A stretch of 64,000 bases of DNA from an uncultured Clostridia bacterium (GCA_944328495.1 CALVHR010000004.1:35222-99221), one strand, 5' to 3'. Counted from the first letter of the stretch, positions 42,644 through 52,005 are shown. The notes: a model not told the origin generated them from the sequence alone. Numbers and translations are program-made.

Positions 42644-43200
42644 TTTATTATCCCGACCGCCTTCAACAATTCCCGCGTTTCTTCTTCCGGTAAACCTACG
42701 ATATTCGTGTAACTTCCTTCATACCCCGCTACGAGACGCGCATCGTCCTGAATGCCGTAACTGCCCGCTTTATCCATAGGCGAACCGCTCGCAACGTACT
42801 CATCAATAAATTCTTGCGTCAATTCGTGAAACCGTACGCGCGTTTTGACCGCGCCGATGCGTTCCCCTTCTTTCGTACACAGACAATATCCCGTATAAAC
42901 TTCATGCACTTTGCCCGAAAGAGAACGCAGCGTATTCTTTGCGTCCTCCGCATCTTTGGGTTTACCCAATACCTTTCCCGCAAACCAAACGATCGTATCC
43001 GCACCCAAAACAGCCGCATCGGGACGAGAGAAATACACTTCCTCCGCTTTTTGCCTCGCAAGCGTTATGACCAGCTCTTCGGGAGAGAGTCCCGCGTTCG
43101 CACGCTCCTCGCCCCGCGCGGGGATCACATCAAATTGCGGCAGAATTCTGCCCAGTATTTCCTTGCGCCGCGGGGATGCGCTCGCCAAAATCAATTGCAT
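42640..43200 (-). CDS. maf: Maf family nucleoside triphosphate pyrophosphatase
   Basis: 186 residues. Signature ILASASPRRKEIL at the N-terminus and AVLGADTIVWFAGKVLGKP in the middle. Hydrolyses dTTP/UTP or modified nucleotides; linked to septum control in Bacillus. Start ATG 43200; only weak ribosome site (GGAT). Confidence 0.92.
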   Translation of the reverse strand: MQLILASASPRRKEILGRILPQFDVIPARGEERANAGLSPEELVITLARQKAEEVYFSRPDAAVLGADTIVWFAGKVLGKPKDAEDAKNTLRSLSGKVHEVYTGYCLCTKEGERIGAVKTRVRFHELTQEFIDEYVASGSPMDKAGSYGIQDDARLVAGYEGSYTNIVGLPEEETRELLKAVGIIK

Positions 43201-43214
43201 CGCAATATCCGAAT

Positions 43215-43240
43215 ATAGCCGCAAAAAAATTTGCGGCTAT
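43215..43240 (-). terminator. Hairpin between ppx and maf
   Basis: ATAGCCGCAAA/TTTGCGGCTAT arms with a T-rich loop. It could reduce read-through into maf. Confidence 0.5.
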
Positions 43241-43246
43241 CGTTCC

Positions 43247-44761
43247 TTACAATATTTCCAAATTCTTACGGAAGGATTTACGGAACTCCGCATTCGCTGT
43301 AAGTGCGTCGCGAATCTCCAAAGACGCGTCCCCGTCCACTTCCGTCTTCATAATGACCGAGTCGCCCAGCACATCACAGTTGATGCCCTTGATCGTGCCC
43401 GAACAGCTGCGGTCCAAGCTCTCCGCAATGCGGAGCATTACGCCCAGTTTGCGAACTGCCTCAAAATCTTCTTCCTGCACGATATCACGGTATTTTGCCC
43501 AATCGGCGAGCGAGATATCTTCCTTCTTATGGCAGCCAGCCACAAACGCGGCAAGCACGATCTCGCGATGCGTGATCCCGTACAACGTGGAATTCAGAAT
43601 CATATAGCAGCTGTGTTTCTGATGGTTGTAAAATTTGATGCGATTGCCGCAATCGTGCAACGTCGCCGCCACTTTCAGAATTTTCAAATACTGACGCGGG
43701 AACTTGTGCAAAACGCGAAGCTGCTTGAAAAGCTGAACGGAAAGATTTACCACCTGCTCGACATGCTTTTCGTCGCATTCATAATACTTGACAAGGCTGT
43801 TCAAACTGTATCCGAGAATATCCGTGATCGGCTTTTCCAACGTGATCGGCATCGCCTGATTAAACATGATCCCTTCGCGAAGCCCCGAGCCGCCGATGGT
43901 AAATGTCTCGAAATTCATGAAACGCGTAAACGAACGCACCACTGCAAGCGCCGCAGGTAAAATATCTGCTCGGCCCGTCGAAAGCCCCTTGATCTTTTTC
44001 TTCTTGTCAAGATCCAGGACTTTGATCATATCGTAAATGGATACGAAATCTTCAACCGGAAGCACATAGTTATGCACCGTATCCAGAGGATATTTGCGCA
44101 CTAATTTGCTGATCTTGAAAATATTGCGGAATGATCCGCCTACCCCGATCATCTGTGTATCGGGATCGATCTGCGACAGCCATTCGATGCCGGACAGCTG
44201 TTCCGTGAAGAATTCCTCTACTTTTTGCGTCTGCTCTTCGGGTGAAAGCCCGTCATTTTTGAAAAGATCAGTCAGCGTAACCGCACCAAACGGAAGCGTC
44301 ACGTAATTGAGCATATTTCGGCGATTGTAATACACGATCTTCGTGCTTCCGCCGCCGATCTCCAAGATGATACCCTTGGGTATATCCATCGAGTTGATCA
44401 CACCGCGATATACAAGCGTCGCTTCCTCTTCTTCGCTGAGAACCTTCACTTTGATCCCGCACGTCGCCTGGATCTCGTCCAGAAAACTGCGCTGGTTCTT
44501 CGCCCGACGCACTGCCGCGGTCGCCACCGCTATAATACGGTCCACTTTGCTCGCATCCGCAAGTTTTTTGAACATTTTCAGCGTCTTGATCGTCTCTTGC
44601 ACACGCTGAGGTTTCAAAAAACCGTCACGCTCCATATCCTGCCCGAGCCGCACGCTCTCTTTCAGTTCGTCGACTACCATGAAATGCCCTTCGCCGAATA
44701 ACTCGACGATCACAAGTCGCGCCGAATTGGAGCCTAAATCAATAATTCCGATCTTTTCCAC
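43247..44761 (-). CDS. ppx: Ppx/GppA exopolyphosphatase
   Basis: 504 residues: two actin-like N-terminal domains (IIDLGSNSARLVIVE; ILEIGGGSTKIVYY) and a C-terminal HD-like helical domain (ATLHDCGNRIKFYNHQKHS). Degrades polyphosphate and possibly pppGpp. First gene of ppx-maf-mreB, with its own promoter about 90 bases upstream. Confidence 0.92.
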   Translation of the reverse strand: MEKIGIIDLGSNSARLVIVELFGEGHFMVVDELKESVRLGQDMERDGFLKPQRVQETIKTLKMFKKLADASKVDRIIAVATAAVRRAKNQRSFLDEIQATCGIKVKVLSEEEEATLVYRGVINSMDIPKGIILEIGGGSTKIVYYNRRNMLNYVTLPFGAVTLTDLFKNDGLSPEEQTQKVEEFFTEQLSGIEWLSQIDPDTQMIGVGGSFRNIFKISKLVRKYPLDTVHNYVLPVEDFVSIYDMIKVLDLDKKKKIKGLSTGRADILPAALAVVRSFTRFMNFETFTIGGSGLREGIMFNQAMPITLEKPITDILGYSLNSLVKYYECDEKHVEQVVNLSVQLFKQLRVLHKFPRQYLKILKVAATLHDCGNRIKFYNHQKHSCYMILNSTLYGITHREIVLAAFVAGCHKKEDISLADWAKYRDIVQEEDFEAVRKLGVMLRIAESLDRSCSGTIKGINCDVLGDSVIMKTEVDGDASLEIRDALTANAEFRKSFRKNLEIL

Positions 44762-45149
44762 AAGCCACCTCTGCTAACGATAATAAAACCATTTTTTTCT
44801 TTATCTTCAAAATGATAATTTACAAAATATTATAGATTTCCAAATTAAACCTCTACCATTATACCATTGAATTCCATTTTTGTATAGAGCTTTTTGAAAA
44901 ATTTGTGCATTTTTTTTCGAAAATTTGTAAATGAACGATAACGTGTCAATAAACCACATAAATATTGCAAATTATTGACTTTTTTTTGAAAATTATACGC
45001 GAAATGTACCGTTTTTACACGAAAAAAGGGCTGTGCATTTTGCACAATCCCCCATAAAACGCCCTTTTTCATTGCTTTTTGTTTCCATAATGCAACCGAT
45101 ACGCACAAAATTGTGCATTTCCTTCAATTTTTCAATCGATATCGGCCGT
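44762..45149. other. AT-rich intergenic region, 388 bp
   Basis: It holds a ppx promoter (minus; TATACA-17-TATAAT with -10 at 44858-44863) and the HAD-gene terminator at 45021-45069. TGTGCATTT occurs three times (near 44904, 45032 and 45112), one of them inside the terminator. No ORF with a start signal was seen. Confidence 0.6.
45021..45069 (-). terminator. Nested terminator after HAD gene
   Basis: AAAAAGGGC (45061-45069) pairs with GCCCTTTTT (45023-45031), with an inner TGTGCA/TGCACA hairpin and a U-rich end on the minus strand. Confidence 0.65.
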
Positions 45150-45800
45150 TCAGTCAAGCAACAACATCTGCGTCAGCCGTTCATAATCTTCCGCTACGGC
45201 GATCGCGCCGGCACGCGCAAACTCTCCCTCTTCCGCAAATCCGGTCTTCAACCCGATGCAAGGAATGCCGCACGCGGCTGCCCCCTCGACATCGTATTTT
45301 CGGTCTCCGACCATCACACAATTTTTTGCTCCTTCGCACAAGGAAAGCGCCGTCAACGCGTTTCGTACAACGTCGGACTTTTTTTGAGCATCCGATTCTG
45401 CCCCGCAAATTGCCGCAAAATAACGCGTAAAACCATGCCTTTCAAGAATTTGCTTCGCAAAAGCATCCGGCTTCGATGTCGCTACCGCAAGCGTTCTGCC
45501 TGCTTCGCTGAGAACACGCAAGCATTTCTCCGCCCCTGCGATCGGTTTGCATTCAAACACTCCCTTTTCTCGGTAGAACACCCGAAAGACATCCTTGACT
45601 CGTTCCGCTTTTTCGGCGCTCATACCATAAAATTCTTTGAGCGCAATGATCAGCGGCGGCCCTATAAATTTATACATCTCACTGTCGCTTTCGCATTTTT
45701 CACCACATTGTTCCAATGCGGAACGCAGACTGTGTATAATTCCCTCGCTCGTATCGAACAACGTGCCGTCCAGATCAAAAAGAATGTAATTCCAGTGCAT
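45150..45800 (-). CDS. HAD-family phosphatase (phosphoglycolate phosphatase-like)
   Basis: 216 residues. Motif I FDLDGTLFDTSEG, motif II AVATSKPD, and motif III/IV CVMVGDRKYDVEGA. It has an alpha-helical cap, so it resembles Gph/PpaX-type phosphatases; substrate unknown. Start ATG 45800 behind GGAGGAGAG. Follows the rnf operon but is separated by a terminator hairpin. Confidence 0.88.
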   Translation of the reverse strand: MHWNYILFDLDGTLFDTSEGIIHSLRSALEQCGEKCESDSEMYKFIGPPLIIALKEFYGMSAEKAERVKDVFRVFYREKGVFECKPIAGAEKCLRVLSEAGRTLAVATSKPDAFAKQILERHGFTRYFAAICGAESDAQKKSDVVRNALTALSLCEGAKNCVMVGDRKYDVEGAAACGIPCIGLKTGFAEEGEFARAGAIAVAEDYERLTQMLLLD

Positions 45801-45842
45801 TCTCTCCTCCTTGCTCTTCCGCGCAATCGTATTCCGTAAAAT

Positions 45843-45872
45843 GCGCGCGGCAGTTGCCGCGCGCGCTTCTTT
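45843..45872 (-). terminator. Terminator after rnfB
   Basis: GCGCGCGGCA-GT-TGCCGCGCGC stem just behind the rnfB stop; ATTTTA follows on the minus strand. Confidence 0.65.
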
Positions 45873-45874
45873 TA

Positions 45875-46669
45875 TCAATGTTCTTTAATACATTTGCGCG
45901 GACATTTTTCCACGCATATGAGACATCCGATACATTTGGAATAATCAATTTCGGGAAGCCCGTTTTTCATTTCGATCGCTCCCTGCGGGCAATTTTTCGC
46001 ACAGATCCCGCAACCGATACAGCCGTGCCGGCACAATTCCATAACGTCTTTGCCCTTCCCGTGGTTGGAACAAGCAATAAATACCTTTGCGCTTTTCGGA
46101 ATACGCGATATGATTTTTTTCGGACAATCGGCTATGCAAACACCGCAAGATGTACATTTTTCTTTATCCACGACCGCATAACCGCCGTCTTTTACAGTGA
46201 TCGCGCCGTACGGGCATACACCCGCGCAGGTCTTTTTTCCGATGCATCCGACCGGACAAGCCTTAATACCGCCCGCAATCAGTTCACAGGAAGCACAGTC
46301 CCCGTAACCTTGATAGTCGTATTTATTATAGCACGCATGCCCGCCGTTGCAATGAACGACGGCAACCGTCTCTTCTCCGATCTCCCCGCCGCCAAGGATC
46401 TCTGCGATCTTTTCCTTGTTCGCCGTCGGAGTCGCCCGACAGTCGGAAAGTTTTGCTTCCCCTTTCACCAGCGCTTCCGCAAATTGCGCACAACCCGCCT
46501 TGCCGCAACCGCCGCAATTGGATTTCGCAAGAAGATTTTCAACCTTTTCGACCCGTTCGTCGCGCTGCGCTGCAAAAGCGTTGGAACATATAACGAGTAT
46601 TACGCCGAATACTACGGCGATTGCGAGCATAATGCCGCCCGCCAGCAAGATCTGTACGAGTGTATCCAT
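45875..46669 (-). CDS. rnfB: Rnf complex subunit B (ferredoxin-like)
   Basis: 264 residues. N-terminal membrane helix, then a 4Fe-4S domain (CGGCGKAGC with a later cysteine) and several ferredoxin-type clusters (CASCELI, CTSCGVCIADCP, CIGCGICAKNCP, CIGCLICVEKCP). Accepts electrons from cytoplasmic ferredoxin and passes them to the complex, which pumps sodium or protons while reducing NAD. Last gene of rnfCDGEAB, the usual clostridial order. Confidence 0.96.
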   Translation of the reverse strand: MDTLVQILLAGGIMLAIAVVFGVILVICSNAFAAQRDERVEKVENLLAKSNCGGCGKAGCAQFAEALVKGEAKLSDCRATPTANKEKIAEILGGGEIGEETVAVVHCNGGHACYNKYDYQGYGDCASCELIAGGIKACPVGCIGKKTCAGVCPYGAITVKDGGYAVVDKEKCTSCGVCIADCPKKIISRIPKSAKVFIACSNHGKGKDVMELCRHGCIGCGICAKNCPQGAIEMKNGLPEIDYSKCIGCLICVEKCPRKCIKEH

Positions 46670-46680
46670 ATATGCCCTCC

Positions 46681-47271
46681 TTACGCCAAAATGCCCGAAA
46701 ATCCCGCAAACGCCATTGCCATAATTGCCGCGGTCACCAATGTGATCGGGAAACCTTTAAAGCATTTCGGAATATCCGCTTTATCCGTTTTCAGGCGCAC
46801 TCCCGCCAGCAGACAAATCGCAAGCAGGAACCCGACGCCCGTCGCGACGGATACTGCAAACGCTTCAACAAAAGAATACGTCGCCGCATTGAATACCACG
46901 ACACTGTTTGCCGTTCCGAGAATGGCACAGTTGGTCGTGATCAGCGGAAGATATACGCCCAGTGCGCTGTATAACGTAGGAGAAAAACGCTTCAGGATCA
47001 TTTCTAAAAGCTGCACGAGACTTGCGATGACAAGAATGAATGCCATCGTATACAAATAATCGATCTCCAGCGGCAGCAATATATAATTATATGCAAGCCA
47101 ACAGAAGACTGAAGCGATCGCCATGACGAAAATGACCGCAAACCCCATTCCGGCTGCACTGGACATTTTCTTCGAAACGCCCAAAAACGGGCAGATGCCC
47201 TGATACTGCGAAAGTACAATGTTTTGCGATATGATCGCCGCAAACATGACCGATATCAACGATGCTGTCAT
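46681..47271 (-). CDS. rnfA: Rnf complex subunit A
   Basis: 196-residue membrane protein with six helices. NIVLSQYQGICPFLGVSKK at the N-terminus contains the conserved cysteine that, in Nqr/Rnf structures, binds a membrane iron-sulfur cluster together with RnfE. Start overlaps the rnfE stop. Confidence 0.96.
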   Translation of the reverse strand: MTASLISVMFAAIISQNIVLSQYQGICPFLGVSKKMSSAAGMGFAVIFVMAIASVFCWLAYNYILLPLEIDYLYTMAFILVIASLVQLLEMILKRFSPTLYSALGVYLPLITTNCAILGTANSVVVFNAATYSFVEAFAVSVATGVGFLLAICLLAGVRLKTDKADIPKCFKGFPITLVTAAIMAMAFAGFSGILA

Positions 47272-47942
47272 TTTGCCGCCTCCCCGCTGCTCTCAACAAC
47301 CCCTTCGGACAGAGGCAGTGACGCCGCTTTCATTTTTTCTTTTCGCTCATTGACTTTCTGTATCACAAAATTGAAAAGAGCCATCATGCACCCGAATACA
47401 ATAAACCCGAACGCGCTCGCCCCGACACCTTCCATGACAGGGAAACCAGAGATCGCAAACCCCGCAAACGAACCGTTCGCAAAAAACTCACGCACGATCC
47501 CGATCAGACAAAGGGCCCCCGTAAAGCCAAGCCCCATCGATACGCCGTCCAAAACGCTGTACAGCGGTTTGTTACAGGAAGCAAAGCTCTCCGCCCGAGC
47601 AAGAATAATGCAGTTTACAACGATCAGTGCGATAAACGCCTGCATCGTCGAGTACAAATCGGGCAGATACTTCTGCATCACCATCTGCACAATGGTAACA
47701 AAAGTGGAAATGATCACGATATAACACGGAATGCGCACCTTGTCGGGAATGACGTTCCGCAAAAGACTGACGAACAAATTGGAGAAAATCAGAACAAAAG
47801 TTGTCGCCACACCCATCGCAAAAGCCTGAAACAGACTGGTCGTCATCGCGATCGTCGGACACGTTCCCAACACCAAGACAAATGTCGGATTGTTTTTGAT
47901 CAGGCCGCCCAGAACGGTCTCTTTCATACGATTCCTGTTCAT
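47268..47942 (-). CDS. rnfE: Rnf complex subunit E
   Basis: 224 residues, six helices; GGLIKNNPTFVLVLGTCPTIA carries the conserved cysteine paired with RnfA. Overlaps rnfG and rnfA by four bases each. Confidence 0.96.
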   Translation of the reverse strand: MNRNRMKETVLGGLIKNNPTFVLVLGTCPTIAMTTSLFQAFAMGVATTFVLIFSNLFVSLLRNVIPDKVRIPCYIVIISTFVTIVQMVMQKYLPDLYSTMQAFIALIVVNCIILARAESFASCNKPLYSVLDGVSMGLGFTGALCLIGIVREFFANGSFAGFAISGFPVMEGVGASAFGFIVFGCMMALFNFVIQKVNERKEKMKAASLPLSEGVVESSGEAAK

Positions 47943-48472
47943 GATTGCCCTCCCGCTACGTTTTCTTTATAGTACTGCACGACTGCGTCCACCGCATTCC
48001 GCACTGCATCCGAACTTTTTGTAGCGCCTGAAACAGCATCCGCCGCAAATGCATCCAAAGAATTGACGTCCTTTCCGATAAAGTTTGAATAATAATTTGC
48101 CGAATCCAACTTATTCAAAAATGTTTCGGAGTTATCGCCAGCAATAATCTTTTCGATCTTCGCGTCAGTTACGTAAATATATAACTGCACATTTCCGCCG
48201 TACCCGCCGCTGCCTTCGGCAACAAACGCATGCGTCGTACCGTCATCGGAAACCGCATAGTACGAGACCAAACCGTTTTCGTAACTTTTCCCTTCGTCGT
48301 CCGTCATTTTACTGAACGTTTTGCCCGTATCCTCCGCGAATCGGTCATACGCAGACTGCAACGGATCGACATACGTTATGATATGAAACGCACCGAGAAG
48401 CAAACCGCTGACCAACGCGATCGCCGCGAGGACCAGCACGCACTGCAACATGGATTTTACTTTTGCCGTCAT
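47939..48472 (-). CDS. rnfG: Rnf complex subunit G (covalent flavoprotein)
   Basis: 177 residues: one N-terminal membrane helix (8-32) and an outer FMN_bind domain ending in DAVSGATKSS. Thr151 in the D-x-x-S-G-A-T motif is the predicted covalent FMN site set by ApbE. Overlaps rnfD and rnfE by four bases each. A complete rnfG is therefore present as well as the FMN_bind-like tail of RnfD. Confidence 0.95.
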   Translation of the reverse strand: MTAKVKSMLQCVLVLAAIALVSGLLLGAFHIITYVDPLQSAYDRFAEDTGKTFSKMTDDEGKSYENGLVSYYAVSDDGTTHAFVAEGSGGYGGNVQLYIYVTDAKIEKIIAGDNSETFLNKLDSANYYSNFIGKDVNSLDAFAADAVSGATKSSDAVRNAVDAVVQYYKENVAGGQS

Positions 48473-50625
48473 GCCGCACCACCTCCCAAAACTTCAAAAC
48501 ATTCCAGTATCATGGCGCGAAGCGAAGCATTCGTATGCGTCGCCGATGTCTGTGAATCGGTCGAAAGATCGCTCAAAGCAGAAATTTCCGCAGACGTCTT
48601 TCCCTCAAAAAGCGACAGTTCCGCAACATATCCCATTGTGCTCTGCTTCAACGGAACGACGGTTTCAACTTTTGCGTCTTTTATAACGACGTAGAACAAA
48701 AGCGGCTGCTGATAATTATATTCTTTCAAATCGGCCACGCCTTCCACAAGAAAGGCATTCCCGCCGAACAGCGCCGACTGCGCCGCACCCTTAATATAGC
48801 TATAACCGCCATACAGTGCTTCAGCACCAGCATGCGCGTCCGACGCGATAAAGCACTCTTCGATCATTCCTTTCAATGCGGTGTTTGTGCGCGTCGCAGA
48901 TGTCTGCGAATCGGTCGAAAGATCGCTCAAAGCGGAAATCTCTGCAAACGTTTTCCCTTCGAACAGTGATTCTTCCGCAACATATCCCATTGTGCTCTGC
49001 TTCAACGGAACGACGGTTTCAACTTTTGCATCTTTGATCACGACATAGAACAAAAGCGGCTGCTGATAATTATATTCTTTCAAATCGGCCACGCCTTCCA
49101 CAAGAAAGGCATTTCCGCCGAACAGCGCCGACTGTGCCGCACCCTTAATATAGCTATAACCGCCATACAGTGCTTCAGCACCAGCATGCGCGTCCGACGC
49201 GATAAAGCACTCTTCGATCATTCCTTTCAATGCGGTGTTTGTGCGCGTCGCAGATGTCTGCGAATCGGTCGAAAGATCGCTCAAAGCGGAAATCTCTGCA
49301 AACGTTTTCCCTTCGAACAGTGATTCTTCCGCAACATATCCCATTGTGCTCTGCTTGATCGGTTCGATCTCCTGCACGACCCCGTCTCCCAACGTAATGC
49401 TGTATTCGAGTTCCTGCACGTAATCGCTTCCGTCAAATTTTAAAGAGCCCTTTACATCAAAATAATAATTACCCAATGCATCGACAGACATTGTCTGGAT
49501 GTAATTATATTGCACCGGGAGTTCCTGTTCCTGCGGGCGCCTTCTCTCGGCCGCATATACAATCGGCGTCGAAACGACAAGCGCCGCGACAAGTGCGATG
49601 CAAATACCGCGCATCGTCCACTGCATGATCTGCGGTTTTATTTTACCGCTCTTGGTAAGCTCCCCGAACCGTACAGGCAAAATAAATTTGTCCATGATCG
49701 GAACAAGCAAGTTCATGATCAGAATCGCAAGAGAAGTACCCTCGGGATAAGAGCCAAACCTGCGAATCAACATCGTGATGATTCCAAGCCCGATCGCATA
49801 GAGAATACGGTTATAACGCCATTTCGGGGAAGTCGCATAATCGGTCGCCATAAACACGGCACCGAACATCAAGCCGCCCGAAAGCAGTTGCAACAAAATT
49901 TCCGACGCGCTTTGATAGCAAACAAGAACCATAACGGAAGCGGTCAGAAGATACACGACGGGAATGCGCCAGTCGATCACGCGCCGCGCCGTCAGATATA
50001 CCCCGCCCGCAAGGATTGCGACTTTACAGGCTTCGCCGATGCTTCCGCCGATATATCCGAACAAAAGCTGCAAGACGTAACCCCAGTAACCGCTTACGCC
50101 CCAAAAAGAATCTTTGAAAGCTGCAACCCCTCCGGACAAATAAGTAGCTCCCGTCGTCACGTCGCCCGCGAGCATATTGGAAACATCCGCGCCGACATAT
50201 TTCGTCATTAAGCTCGAATAAGCGAGAAGCAAAAATACGCGCGCCGTCGCCGCGGGGTTTGCAAAATTCTTGCCCAGCCCGCCGAACAGCATTTTTACAA
50301 TGATTATTGCAAATACACCGCCGATGATCGGAATGTACCAAGGCGCGCGCGGCGGCAGGTTTAATCCGAGAATCAGGCCCGTCACGACACAAGATAAGTC
50401 GAACGTATACGGCTTTTTGCGTACAAGATTGTAAATTTGTTCGGACACGAAACATGTCGCGACACAGACCGCAACGAGCATGAGCGCGTACAATCCGTAA
50501 AACACGACGCCGCAGACAAGGCAGGGCACCATTGCGATCAGAACATCCGCCATGATCCTGCGGGTATTGGATGAATCCAATTTGTGCGGCGAGGCTGCCA
50601 CTTTATAATTTTTGATCTCAGCCAT
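48469..50625 (-). CDS. rnfD: RnfD fused to three tandem FMN_bind-like modules
   Basis: 718 residues, twice the normal RnfD length. Residues 1-325 are a complete RnfD/NqrB-type membrane core with its flavinylation motif DVTTGAT (Thr161) and the usual end (ILPVRFGE). A further membrane helix (about 336-358, followed by AAERRRPQEQ) leads into a soluble tail. The tail carries three modules ending in DSQTSATRT, DSQTSATRT and DSQTSATHT, with candidate acceptor threonines 460, 578 and 696. The repeat spacing is 118 residues. Each motif keeps the D-x-x-T-x-A-T pattern but has Ser for Gly. Two repeat units are identical in protein. The tail looks like an RnfG-type FMN_bind domain that was fused and multiplied. 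Confidence 0.9.
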   Translation of the reverse strand: MAEIKNYKVAASPHKLDSSNTRRIMADVLIAMVPCLVCGVVFYGLYALMLVAVCVATCFVSEQIYNLVRKKPYTFDLSCVVTGLILGLNLPPRAPWYIPIIGGVFAIIIVKMLFGGLGKNFANPAATARVFLLLAYSSLMTKYVGADVSNMLAGDVTTGATYLSGGVAAFKDSFWGVSGYWGYVLQLLFGYIGGSIGEACKVAILAGGVYLTARRVIDWRIPVVYLLTASVMVLVCYQSASEILLQLLSGGLMFGAVFMATDYATSPKWRYNRILYAIGLGIITMLIRRFGSYPEGTSLAILIMNLLVPIMDKFILPVRFGELTKSGKIKPQIMQWTMRGICIALVAALVVSTPIVYAAERRRPQEQELPVQYNYIQTMSVDALGNYYFDVKGSLKFDGSDYVQELEYSITLGDGVVQEIEPIKQSTMGYVAEESLFEGKTFAEISALSDLSTDSQTSATRTNTALKGMIEECFIASDAHAGAEALYGGYSYIKGAAQSALFGGNAFLVEGVADLKEYNYQQPLLFYVVIKDAKVETVVPLKQSTMGYVAEESLFEGKTFAEISALSDLSTDSQTSATRTNTALKGMIEECFIASDAHAGAEALYGGYSYIKGAAQSALFGGNAFLVEGVADLKEYNYQQPLLFYVVIKDAKVETVVPLKQSTMGYVAELSLFEGKTSAEISALSDLSTDSQTSATHTNASLRAMILECFEVLGGGAA
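48636..49344 (-). repeat. Two 354-bp tandem repeats inside rnfD
   Basis: Units 48637-48990 and 48991-49344 align without gaps and differ at about six positions, all silent. A third, partial and more diverged unit extends to about 48481. The spacing of the shared marker CCCATTGTGCTCTGCTT (at 48632, 48986 and 49340) is exactly 354. Confidence 0.93.
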
Positions 50626-50626
50626 A

Positions 50627-51913
50627 TCAGATCTTCCTCTCCGCTATGATTTTTTTCGCGAGCTTCACGCTCTGCGTCAGGAAACGCTTTGCGGGGCAGA
50701 CATACGAACAACAGCCGCAGCCGATGCAAGCCGACGCGCCGTAACGCTTTGCCTCCGCGAAATCCTTGCGGAAAAGCGCTTCCTCGATGAACGTCGGCGA
50801 CAGTCCCATCGGGCATGCCTGCACGCACCTGCCGCAACCGATGCACGCCGACGCTACTTTCCCCTCGCTTTCGCTTTCATCCAGGAACAGCAAGCTGGAA
50901 GAAGTCTTTCCCGTGCAAATTTTTAAAGAGAACACGGAATCGCCCATCATCGGTCCGCCCGATACGATCCGCGCGCAGTCTTCCCTGCCGCCGCAAAATT
51001 GCGCCAGCGCACGAAAAGGCGTGCCGTTTTTCACCCAAAGATTTTTCGGAGTTTCCACCGCCCTGCCGCTGACCGTCATCACGCGCTCATAACAGGGGAT
51101 ATCCAGGTCCACTGCCCTGTGAATGGAAAAAGCAGTGTGCACATTCACAACGACCACGCCCGCATCGACGGGAAGTTTCCCTTCCGGAATCACTCTGCCC
51201 GTGCAACTGTATACAAGCTGCTTTTCTGCACCCTGCGGATACAGTGTCCTCAGCGCGCGCACCGTAATATTCCCGCCGCACTTTTCCGACAAAGCCGCGA
51301 TCGCGTCCGGCTTGTTCTTTTCAATGCCGATGACAGCGCTCTTTGCTCCGCAGGCGAGCATGGCAAGCTCAACGCCGCGCAGTATCTCGTCCGTATATTC
51401 AAGCATTAAACGATGATCGCATGTGATATAGGGCTCGCATTCCGCGCCGTTCACGACCAGGACGTCTGCCCTGCCTCCTACGTTCAGCTTCGCCGCCGTA
51501 GGAAAACCTGCGCCGCCCATTCCGACAATGCCCGCTTCTTCTACCCGCGCAAGCACGCTCTCCCGCGTAACTTCGCTCAGATGCGGAAGCAACATCGATT
51601 CGTCCGAAAAATCGTTTTCGATAAGAATATGATCCTTTTTTTTGCCGGAAACGGTAATGTGCCCGACAACTCCTTTGACCGTACCCGCAACGGGCGAATA
51701 CACGTTTGCGGACAGCCCTTCTGCTTTCTTCGCAACCAATTGCCCGCGAAGCACACGATCTCCCGGAGCAACGATCGGTTCTGCGGGCGCGCCGATATGC
51801 TGCGACAAAGGCAGCCACACACTCTGCGGCTCCGGTCCCCTCTCGATCTTCTGACCGGCAGACAGATCTTTGCATCCCGCAGGATGCACGCCTTTTTTGA
51901 ATGATTTCAACAA
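50627..51913 (-). CDS. rnfC: Rnf complex subunit C (NADH-side)
   Basis: 428 residues. N-terminal FKKGVHPAGCK, Rossmann-like FMN/NADH domain (GMGGAGFPTAAKL; NGAECEPYITCDHRL), SLBB segment and C-terminal clusters CIGCGRCVQACP and CIGCGCCSYVCP. Transfers electrons to NAD. The likely start is TTG 51913, seven bases behind GGAGG. The in-frame ATG at 51946 has GGAG only one base away, which is too close. Confidence 0.94.
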   Translation of the reverse strand: MLKSFKKGVHPAGCKDLSAGQKIERGPEPQSVWLPLSQHIGAPAEPIVAPGDRVLRGQLVAKKAEGLSANVYSPVAGTVKGVVGHITVSGKKKDHILIENDFSDESMLLPHLSEVTRESVLARVEEAGIVGMGGAGFPTAAKLNVGGRADVLVVNGAECEPYITCDHRLMLEYTDEILRGVELAMLACGAKSAVIGIEKNKPDAIAALSEKCGGNITVRALRTLYPQGAEKQLVYSCTGRVIPEGKLPVDAGVVVVNVHTAFSIHRAVDLDIPCYERVMTVSGRAVETPKNLWVKNGTPFRALAQFCGGREDCARIVSGGPMMGDSVFSLKICTGKTSSSLLFLDESESEGKVASACIGCGRCVQACPMGLSPTFIEEALFRKDFAEAKRYGASACIGCGCCSYVCPAKRFLTQSVKLAKKIIAERKI

Positions 51914-51976
51914 AGATACGCCTCCGATATCATCTTTTGCGCACATTCTCCGAATATGCGGTACATACTGTTATTA

Positions 51977-52005
51977 TTTTATCACAAACCGTTCACACTG
52001 TAAAG
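51977..52005 (-). promoter_or_regulatory. Promoter of rnf operon
   Basis: TTTACA (52000-52005), 17-base spacer, TAAAAT (51977-51982). Confidence 0.75.

Noticed and set aside
44900-45119. Three TGTGCATTT words between ppx and the HAD gene
   Set aside because: Nine bases in an AT-rich region, one of them within a terminator loop. Not enough to claim an operator.
48481-49344. Regular repeats resembling a CRISPR-like array
   Set aside because: The units are 354 bp, in frame, and code for identical protein modules without spacers. No cas genes are present.
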